DNA from: an uncultured Acidobacteriia bacterium
GTDB lineage: Bacteria; Acidobacteriota; Terriglobia; Bryobacterales; Bryobacteraceae
NCBI GenBank assembly: GCA_903925015.1
Contig: CAIYDY010000283.1
Location: 1-57,104, forward strand
Direction of reading: 5' to 3'
Length of the DNA: 57,104 nt
Part shown: positions 24,829 through 31,928 of the stretch, one piece after another
Position numbering within the stretch: the stretch's first letter is position 1
Layout of the letters: each line of letters begins with the position of its first letter
Notes under the pieces: model-generated
The model's database searches: none
Told to the model about the DNA's origin: nothing
What the model saw: only the letters and a program-made list of their open reading frames with translations
Program-made: the position numbers and the translations under genes

Positions 24829-26334
24829 CTACTCAAAACTTCGGAACGGCGACGCCGGGAGCCCCTCGGCGTTGTAAAGGTTGCAGTCGGGATTGTCCGA
24901 CCACGCGTACCTCACGAATGCCGGGTCCGCAACGCCGGCTGCGGAGACAACCACGGTGCCGCCGTCAATCCGAGCCTCGGCTGGAACAAACTGCTTGTTG
25001 GAGCCCGCAATTTCAAAGCCACGCACCGCGCCACCGCCCTTGGCGTTGAGTCCGGCCGCATGGTCCATCCACAGGCGCATTGCAGCGCCGTCGCGGGCGG
25101 CCATCCGCAGCGTGGGGCCGGAATACTCGATCTTCTCCCCGTACACCATGGCCCGGGCCGCCAGCGCCAGCCGTAGACCGACGTCCTGCTTGTTGGTGGG
25201 ATGGATGTCGGTCGGATTGCCCACATCGATGGTGACCGCCATACCGGTGTTGGCAAGCGACAAGGTTTGGCGTTGGGCCTCGCGGATATCAGGCCAAAAT
25301 GGATTCGCCTTGTAGTTGGCCAATTGCACAAATAGAAACGGGAAATCCCCTTCGCCCCAAGCCTTGCGCCAGTCGCGGATCATGGCTTGGAACTCCCTGC
25401 CGTAGACCGGCGCGCGCGATGCCGCCGCGTTGCTCTCGCCCTGGTACCACAATGCACCCTTGATACCGAACGGTACCAAGGGCGCAATCATGGCGTTGTA
25501 CAAGCCAGCGGGTTCCCACGATCCGCCAGGCACGGTACCCGGCAGTGCTGGTTTGGCCGGAACCTTGGCACCCGACTTCTTCGCCGCCTCCAAGGCCTCG
25601 GTCCACGCTGCCAAATTGACGTCGTAGCGGGCCTTCACGGTCGGATAGGACTCCATGGCGATCGCCCAATCATTGAACGCGGGCAAAAACGCCGGATCGG
25701 AACTGAGAGCGCGATAGCTGGTCCACGCCTCCACCGGTGTGCCACCCCAGGAACTGTCAATAATCCCTTGCGGCACGCCTTGAGCCGCGCTGCCCTTCCC
25801 TTCAAACAGATTTCGAACAAAGAAATAAGCCACCGCGGAGACTTGGGGGGCAGTCTCGGGGGTTAGTTCCACCCAGGGCTTTGCGCTCACATCGTCCAAC
25901 GGAAACTCCGAAACCCTATGCTCCACCTTGATCCGACGGATCTTCGGATACTTCGCCGCCGCGATCTCCGCGGGCCCATTGGCGGCCTGGTTCAACCGGA
26001 ATTCCATGTTTGACTGGCCCGAGGCCACCCAGACATCCCCCACCAGTACGTCCTTCAGGACAATCTCATTCGTACCTTTGATCGTGACCTCAAAGGGTCC
26101 ACCAGCATCGGCGGGAGCCAAATGGACTCCCCAAGACCCGATTCCGTTGGCCTTGACGGACTTGGTGTCGCCATGAAAACTGACCTTCACGTCCTCACCG
26201 GGCAAGGCCTTACCCCATATGTGGACGGGAATACCCCGCTGAACGACCATGTGATCGGTCAGCAATGCGGGCAGGGTGACTGCTGCCTGCGCTGCGCAGG
26301 ACAGAATGAGGCTGGTGAGGAAGGTGCGGAACAT
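24829..26334 (-). CDS. Sialate O-acetylesterase (SASA family, SGNH fold)
   Basis: The 501-residue protein has a signal peptide (FRTFLTSLILSCAAQA) and an N-terminal beta-sandwich (VTLPALLTDHMVVQRGIPVHIWG). The SGNH nucleophile segment is VASGQSNMEF, the oxyanion-type segment is LWYQGESNA, and the catalytic Asp-His is in DIHPTNKQDVG. Family enzymes remove O-acetyl groups from sialic acids, xylans or other acetylated glycans outside the cytoplasm. Start ATG 26334 is preferred to GTG 26340 because AGG lies at workable spacing. It is 14 bp from cysE in the same direction. No glycoside hydrolase is adjacent, so the substrate is open. Confidence 0.9.
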   Translation of the reverse strand: MFRTFLTSLILSCAAQAAVTLPALLTDHMVVQRGIPVHIWGKALPGEDVKVSFHGDTKSVKANGIGSWGVHLAPADAGGPFEVTIKGTNEIVLKDVLVGDVWVASGQSNMEFRLNQAANGPAEIAAAKYPKIRRIKVEHRVSEFPLDDVSAKPWVELTPETAPQVSAVAYFFVRNLFEGKGSAAQGVPQGIIDSSWGGTPVEAWTSYRALSSDPAFLPAFNDWAIAMESYPTVKARYDVNLAAWTEALEAAKKSGAKVPAKPALPGTVPGGSWEPAGLYNAMIAPLVPFGIKGALWYQGESNAAASRAPVYGREFQAMIRDWRKAWGEGDFPFLFVQLANYKANPFWPDIREAQRQTLSLANTGMAVTIDVGNPTDIHPTNKQDVGLRLALAARAMVYGEKIEYSGPTLRMAARDGAAMRLWMDHAAGLNAKGGGAVRGFEIAGSNKQFVPAEARIDGGTVVVSAAGVADPAFVRYAWSDNPDCNLYNAEGLPASPFRSFE

Positions 26335-26348
26335 CAGCACCTATCGTA

Positions 26349-26999
26349 TTACAACGAAACTTGTCCGTGCAGACGGCGCAGGCGCTCAACCTCGGCCTCC
26401 AGCTGGGCAACCCGGTATTGCAATTCCGCCATCTCCTGCGCCTCGGGGTCGGGGAGCAGTCCGTGGTCGAGGACGCCCTCGGGTGTCCTCTGGTGGACGA
26501 TTCGACCTGGAATTCCAACGACGGTCGAGTTGTCCGGCACCGGCTTCACGACAACCGAGCCCGCGCCGATCTTGGAATTGTTTCCGACCCGGATGCTGCC
26601 CAGAACTTTCGCGCCGGTTCCTATCACAACATTGTTGCCCAAAGTCGGGTGGCGCTTTCCCTTTTCATGGCCGGTACCGCCCAGTGTCACGCCTTGATAG
26701 ATGAGAACGTCGTCGCCGATTTCCGCCGTCTCCCCAATCACCACGCCCATCCCATGGTCGATAAAAAACCGCCGTCCGATCTTTGCGCCGGGATGGATTT
26801 CAATGCCGGTGAGGAAACGGGAAATTTGGGAAAGGAATCGAGCCAGAACGGGAAGATTGTGACGGTAGAGCCAGTGGGAAACCCTGTGCATCAGGACGGC
26901 ATGGAACCCCGGATAGCAGAGGACGATTTCCAAGACGCTGCGGGCGGCCGGGTCCTCACGGAAGATCGTGTCGATTTGTTCCCGAATCGTTGAAAACAT
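26349..26999 (-). CDS. cysE: Serine O-acetyltransferase
   Basis: The enzyme makes O-acetylserine from serine and acetyl-CoA, the first step of cysteine synthesis. The 216-residue protein has an N-terminal helical domain ([21 protein letters not shown]). A left-handed beta-helix of hexapeptide repeats follows ([43 protein letters not shown]), including the catalytic His-Asp pair in FIDHGMGV. A short coiled tail ([15 protein letters not shown]) ends it. The start at 26999 matches family N-termini; an upstream in-frame Met at 27044 adds 15 atypical residues. It lies 66 bp downstream of nuoI. Confidence 0.93.
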   Translation of the reverse strand: MFSTIREQIDTIFREDPAARSVLEIVLCYPGFHAVLMHRVSHWLYRHNLPVLARFLSQISRFLTGIEIHPGAKIGRRFFIDHGMGVVIGETAEIGDDVLIYQGVTLGGTGHEKGKRHPTLGNNVVIGTGAKVLGSIRVGNNSKIGAGSVVVKPVPDNSTVVGIPGRIVHQRTPEGVLDHGLLPDPEAQEMAELQYRVAQLEAEVERLRRLHGQVSL

Positions 27000-27065
27000 G
27001 GGGTATGGTGCCGACGTGGCACCCACCGCAAACCTGCAGGGCACACGCCCTTATAAGGATGCGGC

Positions 27066-27566
27066 TTAGTGGGCTGAAGCTTCGGACGATTCCGCGATCA
27101 CCGGCGGCTTGGCACCAACGGGAATCTGGACCAACATCTGTTCCTTACGCATCACCAAAGTGGACGTGTTGTAGCTGCCCACTTCAAACTTGTGGCCGTG
27201 TGTGATGGCATCTGTCGGACAGGCCTCCACGCAGAAGCCGCAGAAGATGCAGCGGCTGTAGTCGATATTGTAGACCTTGGCGTACCGCTCGCCGCCGCTG
27301 ATGCGGGTCTGTTCCGTGTTTTCGGCAGCTTCGATATAGATGCAATTGGCCGGACATGCCACTGCGCACAGGAAACAGGCCACGCATTTTTCCAAGCCAT
27401 TGGCGTCGCGCTGGAGTTCGTGCGCGCCGCGGTAACGTTCCTGGAGCTTTGCGGGCTCGTCGGGATAATTCTCCGTCACCGTCGGAGACATCATCTCCTT
27501 CAGGGTGATGCCCATTCCCTTGACAACCGCACTAGCCGCGCCGAAAACTTCGCCGATGTTCGCCAT
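27066..27566 (-). CDS. nuoI: NADH-quinone oxidoreductase subunit I (2x[4Fe-4S])
   Basis: The 166-residue protein has two ferredoxin motifs: CVACFLCAVACP and CIFCGFCVEACP. These hold clusters N6a/N6b, which relay electrons in the peripheral arm of complex I. The N-terminal helix (AASAVVKGMGITLKEMMSP) and LQERYRGAHELQRD match NuoI rather than a plain ferredoxin. No other nuo gene lies within the window, so this is an orphan copy or a displaced subunit of a scattered operon. It is flanked by cysE downstream and the CGNR gene upstream, whose stop is 12 bp from the nuoI start. Confidence 0.92.
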   Translation of the reverse strand: MANIGEVFGAASAVVKGMGITLKEMMSPTVTENYPDEPAKLQERYRGAHELQRDANGLEKCVACFLCAVACPANCIYIEAAENTEQTRISGGERYAKVYNIDYSRCIFCGFCVEACPTDAITHGHKFEVGSYNTSTLVMRKEQMLVQIPVGAKPPVIAESSEASAH

Positions 27567-27577
27567 CTTTGTCTATG

Positions 27578-28243
27578 TTACCCAACCTCCCCTTGCGGCA
27601 GGGAAAATAGGCCTTGCCGGCCCTCGCGGGTACGCTTGGCATAAGCTGCGACCTTATGCCTGTTCCCGCAGATCTGCATGCTGCACCACCGTCTCAGACC
27701 TTTTTTACTGGTGTCTAAAAAGTGCAATGCGCAGGAGTCGCACTTCCGGATTCGGGAGCGGTTCGCGCACACCAAAAGGTCCACCACCTGGTTCACGAGC
27801 GGGGCGAAGGCGTCGGCCGGCCCAAATGGATCAAACCGTCGCACCCGTCTCAGCCCTTCGGAGGAATATTCTAGTTGCTCTGCCAAGGGGTATCGCAACA
27901 GCAACTCATTGATCATGCGCAAAAATCCACCGGCAAGATCCAAACCTGATTCCAATTCAAATACTACAGCGCGCAAAGCCTCCCGAAACTCTTGAATCCG
28001 CGCAATATCGTCTCCGCCCTTTCCCAGCCAGGTCCTGGCCAACTCGCGGCCCTGCCCTGCGGAGATCAACTCCGCCGCCGCCAGCCATCGGGCCAGTGCA
28101 GCAGCGTCGGGCAACATCTCGACGGCGATTCCATTGATGACGGGCTTGGTGTTTACAAAATCCAGACTAAGCTGGTTCGCGACAAAAACAAACCCGTCGC
28201 GCCAATCAGTATCGGAGACAGGGGCAACAGGCTGGTCATCCAT
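27578..28243 (-). CDS. CGNR zinc-finger (ABATE-domain) putative transcription regulator
   Basis: The 221-residue protein has an N-terminal ABATE domain (FVANQLSLDFVNTKPV onwards). The C-terminal CGNR zinc finger reads RKCDSCALHFLDTSKKG, then RWCSMQICGNRHK, which gives the C-x2-C...C-x4-C cysteines and the CGNR motif. These proteins are thought to be stress-linked transcription regulators. ATG 28243 opens with MDDQPVAPVSD and avoids an extension that would cross the intergenic region. It is divergent from an alpha/beta hydrolase across 96 bp containing an inverted repeat, which suggests it controls that gene and itself. Confidence 0.87.
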   Translation of the reverse strand: MDDQPVAPVSDTDWRDGFVFVANQLSLDFVNTKPVINGIAVEMLPDAAALARWLAAAELISAGQGRELARTWLGKGGDDIARIQEFREALRAVVFELESGLDLAGGFLRMINELLLRYPLAEQLEYSSEGLRRVRRFDPFGPADAFAPLVNQVVDLLVCANRSRIRKCDSCALHFLDTSKKGLRRWCSMQICGNRHKVAAYAKRTREGRQGLFSLPQGEVG

Positions 28244-28276
28244 GCATCCATCATCACAAAATATTTCCCCGCGATC

Positions 28277-28307
28277 AACACCTTTACAGAATCTTTTTAT
28301 AGGTGTT
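28277..28307. promoter_or_regulatory. Inverted repeat, candidate operator in a divergent promoter region
   Basis: AACACCT (28277-28283) and AGGTGTT (28301-28307) form perfect 7-bp arms around a 17-bp AT-rich spacer. They lie between the CGNR regulator and the hydrolase. The spacing (24 bp centre to centre) is close to two helical turns, as expected for a dimer binding one face. Confidence 0.45.
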
Positions 28308-28339
28308 TCATATCTGAAGACGTGAAAGACAACAACCCC

Positions 28340-29203
28340 ATGCACACTCACCACCGCAACGCCATCATTGACGGTCTGAATATTTTCTACCGCGAATCCG
28401 GACCCGCAAACGCCCCCACAATCGTTCTCCTCCACGGATTCCCCTCCTCCTCCCACATGTACCGGGAACTGATACCGCGGCTAGCGGACCGCTACCACGT
28501 CATCGCACCGGACTATATCGGATTCGGCTACTCGTCGATGCCGTCAGTGGCGGAATTCGAGTACACTTTTGACAATCTGACCGCCGTGATTGAAACACTG
28601 CTGTTCGGAACGCTCGGGCTCGAACGCTTCAGCATCTATGTGCAGGACTATGGTGCGCCCGTCGGATTTCGCATCGCCGCCAAACATCCCGACGCGATCA
28701 TGGGAATCGTGGTCCAGAACGGGAATGCTTATGTCGAGGGCATCAGCCAGGCCTTCGAGCCAATGAAGCCGTTTTGGGCGGACCGAAACACTGAAACCGA
28801 GCTGCCTGTGCGTCAAATGCTGGCAGCCGGAACCACGAAATTCCAGTACACGCACGGAACGCGCAATCCTGAAGCTATCAGTCCCGACGCCTTCACTCTT
28901 GACCAGCTTTTCCTGGACCGCCCGGGCAACGACGCCATACAACTCAACCTCCTGCACAACTATCCGACAAACGTCGGCCTCTACGACGACTGGCACCGGT
29001 ATTTCCGGCAGTCGCAGCCGCCAACATTGATCGTTTGGGGCAGGAATGACCCGTTCTTCACCGAGGATGGTGCGAGGGCATTCCTCAGAGATCTTCCGGG
29101 GGCCGAATTGCACCTCCTCGACACAGGGCATTTCGCCTTGGAGGAGGACGTGGAGCTCATCGCCGGTAGGATCCGGGAGTTCCTGAGTCGCATGAGCCAA
29201 TGA
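28340..29203 (+). CDS. Alpha/beta hydrolase, haloalkane dehalogenase/epoxide hydrolase-like
   Basis: The 287-residue protein has the oxyanion-hole motif LLHGFPSSSHMY, the nucleophile elbow YVQDYGAP with Asp as nucleophile, a charge-relay Asp in WGRNDPFF and His in DTGHFALEED. An Asp nucleophile is typical of haloalkane dehalogenases and epoxide hydrolases rather than esterases. ATG 28340 opens with MHTHHRNAIIDGLNIFYRE, normal for the family. GTG 28322 is an alternative; neither has a strong Shine-Dalgarno. Divergent from the CGNR regulator, it may be its target in a detoxification response. Confidence 0.85.
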   Translation: MHTHHRNAIIDGLNIFYRESGPANAPTIVLLHGFPSSSHMYRELIPRLADRYHVIAPDYIGFGYSSMPSVAEFEYTFDNLTAVIETLLFGTLGLERFSIYVQDYGAPVGFRIAAKHPDAIMGIVVQNGNAYVEGISQAFEPMKPFWADRNTETELPVRQMLAAGTTKFQYTHGTRNPEAISPDAFTLDQLFLDRPGNDAIQLNLLHNYPTNVGLYDDWHRYFRQSQPPTLIVWGRNDPFFTEDGARAFLRDLPGAELHLLDTGHFALEEDVELIAGRIREFLSRMSQ

Positions 29204-29220
29204 AGCCTTCGTCATTCGGT

Positions 29221-29253
29221 GCACCGCCGGTGCCAGCCGCTATTCTTGCTGGC
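29221..29253 (+). terminator. Hairpin after the hydrolase gene, possible terminator
   Basis: GCCAGC (29232-29237) pairs perfectly with GCTGGC (29248-29253), and GCACC/GGTGC (29221-29233) can form an alternative stem. There is no T-run, so intrinsic termination is uncertain. Confidence 0.25.
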
Positions 29254-29283
29254 TTGAGAAGTGACTGGCCCCGGCTCTATGAT
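29254..29283 (+). promoter_or_regulatory. Promoter of the MscS/cNMP gene
   Basis: TTGAGA (29254-29259) and TATGAT (29278-29283) are separated by 18 nt. The predicted start is near 29290, giving a leader of about 17 nt before ATG 29307. This position makes the in-frame TTG at 29283 an unlikely start. Confidence 0.45.
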
Positions 29284-29306
29284 TGGAGGTACCCCCCACA
29301 TCGCTA

Positions 29307-30770
29307 ATGTTGGAATCCACCACACCGGCCATCCTGATTTGGATGGCCTTGGGTATCGCCCTCGCAGCCATTGCCCTGCGCAGTCAGGTCCGGGACCGGC
29401 GGCGGCTGCGAGCGGCACTGGTGTTCATCGTCCTGTTCACCACCGTCCGGTTCTTGCGGATGCTGCCCGTCTCCTGGACCGATCCCAGACTCATCGACGA
29501 CTTCTCAGTGGCAATACTGCAACTGGCAAGCGTCCAGATTGCCCGTGTGCTGGTATTCGACCTGATCCTGCGCCGTGTCAGGGTACCGCGATGGGCCGTC
29601 GAGGCCTTCGTGATCGCAGCGTATTTGGGAATCATTGGCAGCGCCCTATACAAATCCGGCGTCAATGTAACCGGGATCTTTGCCACGTCCGCCGTCGCAA
29701 CCGCTGTGATAGGTCTTGCGCTGCAGGAAACGCTTGTCAACGTTGCCGCCGGCATCTCCATCCAGTTCGAGGGAAGCTTCCAAAACGACCAGTTTCTGCG
29801 TTATGGCGACATTGCGGGCTGGATACAACACGTGCGCCTTCGGTACACGGAACTGAAAACGCTGGACGGTGCCACTATCATCATCCCCAACAGCCTCTTG
29901 ACGCGCTCCCAAGTTACCGTGATCGGAGATTCATACCGCCGATCCATCCCACTGTTGATGCCGCACTCATTCGATCCGCAGAGCGTCATCGCCGCCGTCG
30001 AATCGGCCCTGTGCGCATCGCCGGTCGAGGGGGTGGCACCGCAACCCGCCCCGGAATGCCTTGTGGACGAGATGGGCCCGGGCCATATCAAGTACGCCGT
30101 CCGGGTTTGGCTGACCAAGCCTGGACAGCACACGTCCGCCATGTCAGCCGTCAACGTTCGAATCTACTATGCGCTCAAGCGGCTCGGCATGCCGGTCGGC
30201 GACATCCCCCAGACAGTTGAACTGGTTGCCCCCCGTCCCGCCCCCGCGACGATGGACCATAAGGCATTGCTGCGGGGTGCCCACTTCCTGCGCCACATCG
30301 GGGATGCCGAACTGTCAAGCCTTGGCGATCACCTGTCCCACCTCTCGTACGGCCCCGGCGAGTGCATCCTCCGACAGGGAGACCCTGGCGATTCCATGTA
30401 CTTCGTAGTGGATGGCACGGTCGCGATCATGTTCAAATCCCCGGACGGAGCGGAAACCGAGGTCAAGGCCATGGGGCCGGGCGACTTCTTCGGGGAGCGG
30501 TCGCTGATGACGGGCGAGGCCAGAACAGCCAGCGCTGTGGCACGCACCCGTGTCGAATGCTGCATGCTCAACAAGGCCGGGATTGAGGATCTGATGCACC
30601 GCCAACCCCAACTGGCCGAGGACGTCTCTGTAGTTATGGCCCACCGTCAGATGGAATTGGCCGGATTGCGCGAGAAACTGGACCTCGAAACCGCCCGGCA
30701 GCGCGAACGGGAGAGCCAGATCCAGCTGCTCAAGCGAATCCAGCGGTACTTCGCGGACGAGAACGCCTAG
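29307..30770 (+). CDS. MscS-family mechanosensitive channel with C-terminal cyclic-nucleotide-binding domain
   Basis: The 487-residue membrane protein has four TM segments in the first ~150 residues. The MscS core follows: TM3-like ATAVIGLALQETLVNVAAGISIQFEG and then the beta-domain RYGDIAGWIQHVRLRYTELKTLDGATIIIPN. The cNMP-binding domain spans about 310-420, with GPGECILRQGDPGDSMYFVVDG and GDFFGERSLMTGEARTASAVA, the phosphate-binding cassette with its Arg. A C-terminal coiled coil ends the protein (EKLDLETARQRERESQIQL). This arrangement matches bacterial cyclic-nucleotide-gated MscS-like channels, which respond to cNMP rather than tension. It faces the VWFA gene. Confidence 0.88.
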   Translation: MLESTTPAILIWMALGIALAAIALRSQVRDRRRLRAALVFIVLFTTVRFLRMLPVSWTDPRLIDDFSVAILQLASVQIARVLVFDLILRRVRVPRWAVEAFVIAAYLGIIGSALYKSGVNVTGIFATSAVATAVIGLALQETLVNVAAGISIQFEGSFQNDQFLRYGDIAGWIQHVRLRYTELKTLDGATIIIPNSLLTRSQVTVIGDSYRRSIPLLMPHSFDPQSVIAAVESALCASPVEGVAPQPAPECLVDEMGPGHIKYAVRVWLTKPGQHTSAMSAVNVRIYYALKRLGMPVGDIPQTVELVAPRPAPATMDHKALLRGAHFLRHIGDAELSSLGDHLSHLSYGPGECILRQGDPGDSMYFVVDGTVAIMFKSPDGAETEVKAMGPGDFFGERSLMTGEARTASAVARTRVECCMLNKAGIEDLMHRQPQLAEDVSVVMAHRQMELAGLREKLDLETARQRERESQIQLLKRIQRYFADENA

Positions 30771-30779
30771 TTTTACCCG

Positions 30780-31763
30780 TCAGTACTTGGGTGCGTAGTA
30801 GCCCTTGCGCGCCTTCACGATCAGGTCCTTGCGGGTCTTCACTTTCACTTGGACTTGGTGGTAGAGGCCATCGGCCTTCAACGGCTCGGGACGGTAGAAC
30901 GCGTTGTACTGGTGGCGCAGTTCGTTTGCGATGTTCTCAAAGTTCTGGTCCAAGTCCTCCACCTTGAACGGGAAGAAGGCCTGGCCGCCAGTTTCGTCGG
31001 TGAAGTAACGCAGAATCTTGTCGCCGTCCTGGTCGTCGCGCTTGGTGTTGGTGGAGATCGCGTAAATCACCACGTCCGCCTTCTGAGCCATTTCCAAGGC
31101 TTGGTCGCGGGTGTAGCGGCTGGCAGTATCGTCGCCGTCGCTTATGACGATCATCGCGCGTCGAAACTTGTCGCGCGGCTGGTCCATCATCAGCTTTTCC
31201 TTGGAAGCGAAGTAGATAGCGTCGTAGAGCGACGTGCCGCCGCCGGGATGCATCCCCTTGATGCCCTTTTCCAGCACCTTCATGTCACCGGTAAGGTCGC
31301 TCACTAGTTCGACCGCGGAATCGAATCCAACCAGCATCATCCGGTCGGCCTTGGGACGAAGCACGCTCTGCATGAAGCGGATGGCGGCCTCCTGCTCGAA
31401 ACGAAACTCACTGCGGATGCTGTTGCTGGTATCGATCAGAACCGCTAGGCGCAACGGCAAGTCCGATTCCGCCGTAAACTCCTGAATCGTCTGGGGCTTC
31501 TTGCCCTCGAAGACTTGGAAGTCGTCCTTCGTCAAGTCCGTAACAAAGCGGCCTTTTTTGTCGGTCACCGTGAACAAAATGTTGACGCGGGTAACATCCA
31601 GGGTGATCTTGGTCTGCGCCTCTTCCTGGCCCTGCACCTGCACCTGTTCGGTGGAAAGCGCCTTCTGGCCGGGTACGGCGGTCTTCTGCCCCTGAAGGGA
31701 CAGACCGAGAACCAAAGTCGCGCAAACAGCGCCGACACAGACGACGAGAGACCGCATTTTCAT
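30780..31763 (-). CDS. Exported VWFA-related protein, acidobacterial type
   Basis: The 327-residue protein has a signal peptide (about 1-24, SLVVCVGAVCATLVLGLSL) and then an N-terminal beta-rich part (ITLDVTRVNILFTVTDKKGRFV, DLTKDDFQVFEGKKPQTI). A von Willebrand A domain follows, with the MIDAS residues DTSNS in AVLIDTSNSIRSEF, a Thr in GGGTSLYDAI and an Asp in VISDGDDTASRY. The subfamily is recognised mainly in Acidobacteria, where it occurs in many copies. Role and partner are unknown; metal-dependent protein binding at the periplasm or surface is the family expectation. It converges with the MscS gene by 10 bp. Confidence 0.9.
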   Translation of the reverse strand: MKMRSLVVCVGAVCATLVLGLSLQGQKTAVPGQKALSTEQVQVQGQEEAQTKITLDVTRVNILFTVTDKKGRFVTDLTKDDFQVFEGKKPQTIQEFTAESDLPLRLAVLIDTSNSIRSEFRFEQEAAIRFMQSVLRPKADRMMLVGFDSAVELVSDLTGDMKVLEKGIKGMHPGGGTSLYDAIYFASKEKLMMDQPRDKFRRAMIVISDGDDTASRYTRDQALEMAQKADVVIYAISTNTKRDDQDGDKILRYFTDETGGQAFFPFKVEDLDQNFENIANELRHQYNAFYRPEPLKADGLYHQVQVKVKTRKDLIVKARKGYYAPKY

Positions 31764-31772
31764 ACTTGCATC

Positions 31773-31778
31773 ATTCTA
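31773..31778 (-). promoter_or_regulatory. Candidate -10 box of the VWFA gene
   Basis: The minus strand reads TAGAAT 9 nt before ATG 31763, with no Shine-Dalgarno between. It fits the short-leader pattern. Confidence 0.33.
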
Positions 31779-31854
31779 TCGTTTTCGAGCGCGCCGTATC
31801 GTTTCGACCATGCCGAGCCTCCGGAAGCAGGACGCCATATCTGAAATTTCACAC

Positions 31855-31883
31855 TTTACATCGCGGGCGCGTTATGGGATGCT
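31855..31883 (+). promoter_or_regulatory. Candidate promoter of the TonB-dependent receptor gene
   Basis: TTTACA (31855-31860) and GATGCT (31878-31883) are 17 nt apart. A start near 31891 gives a leader of about 38 nt before ATG 31929. Confidence 0.38.
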
Positions 31884-31928
31884 GGAAGACAACAAATAGG
31901 TCTTGGCCCCGCTGGCCATCGAGGTTCC

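Noticed and set aside
29283-29306. TTG 29283 as the MscS start
   Set aside because: It coincides with the end of the predicted -10 TATGAT; ATG 29307 is the consistent start.
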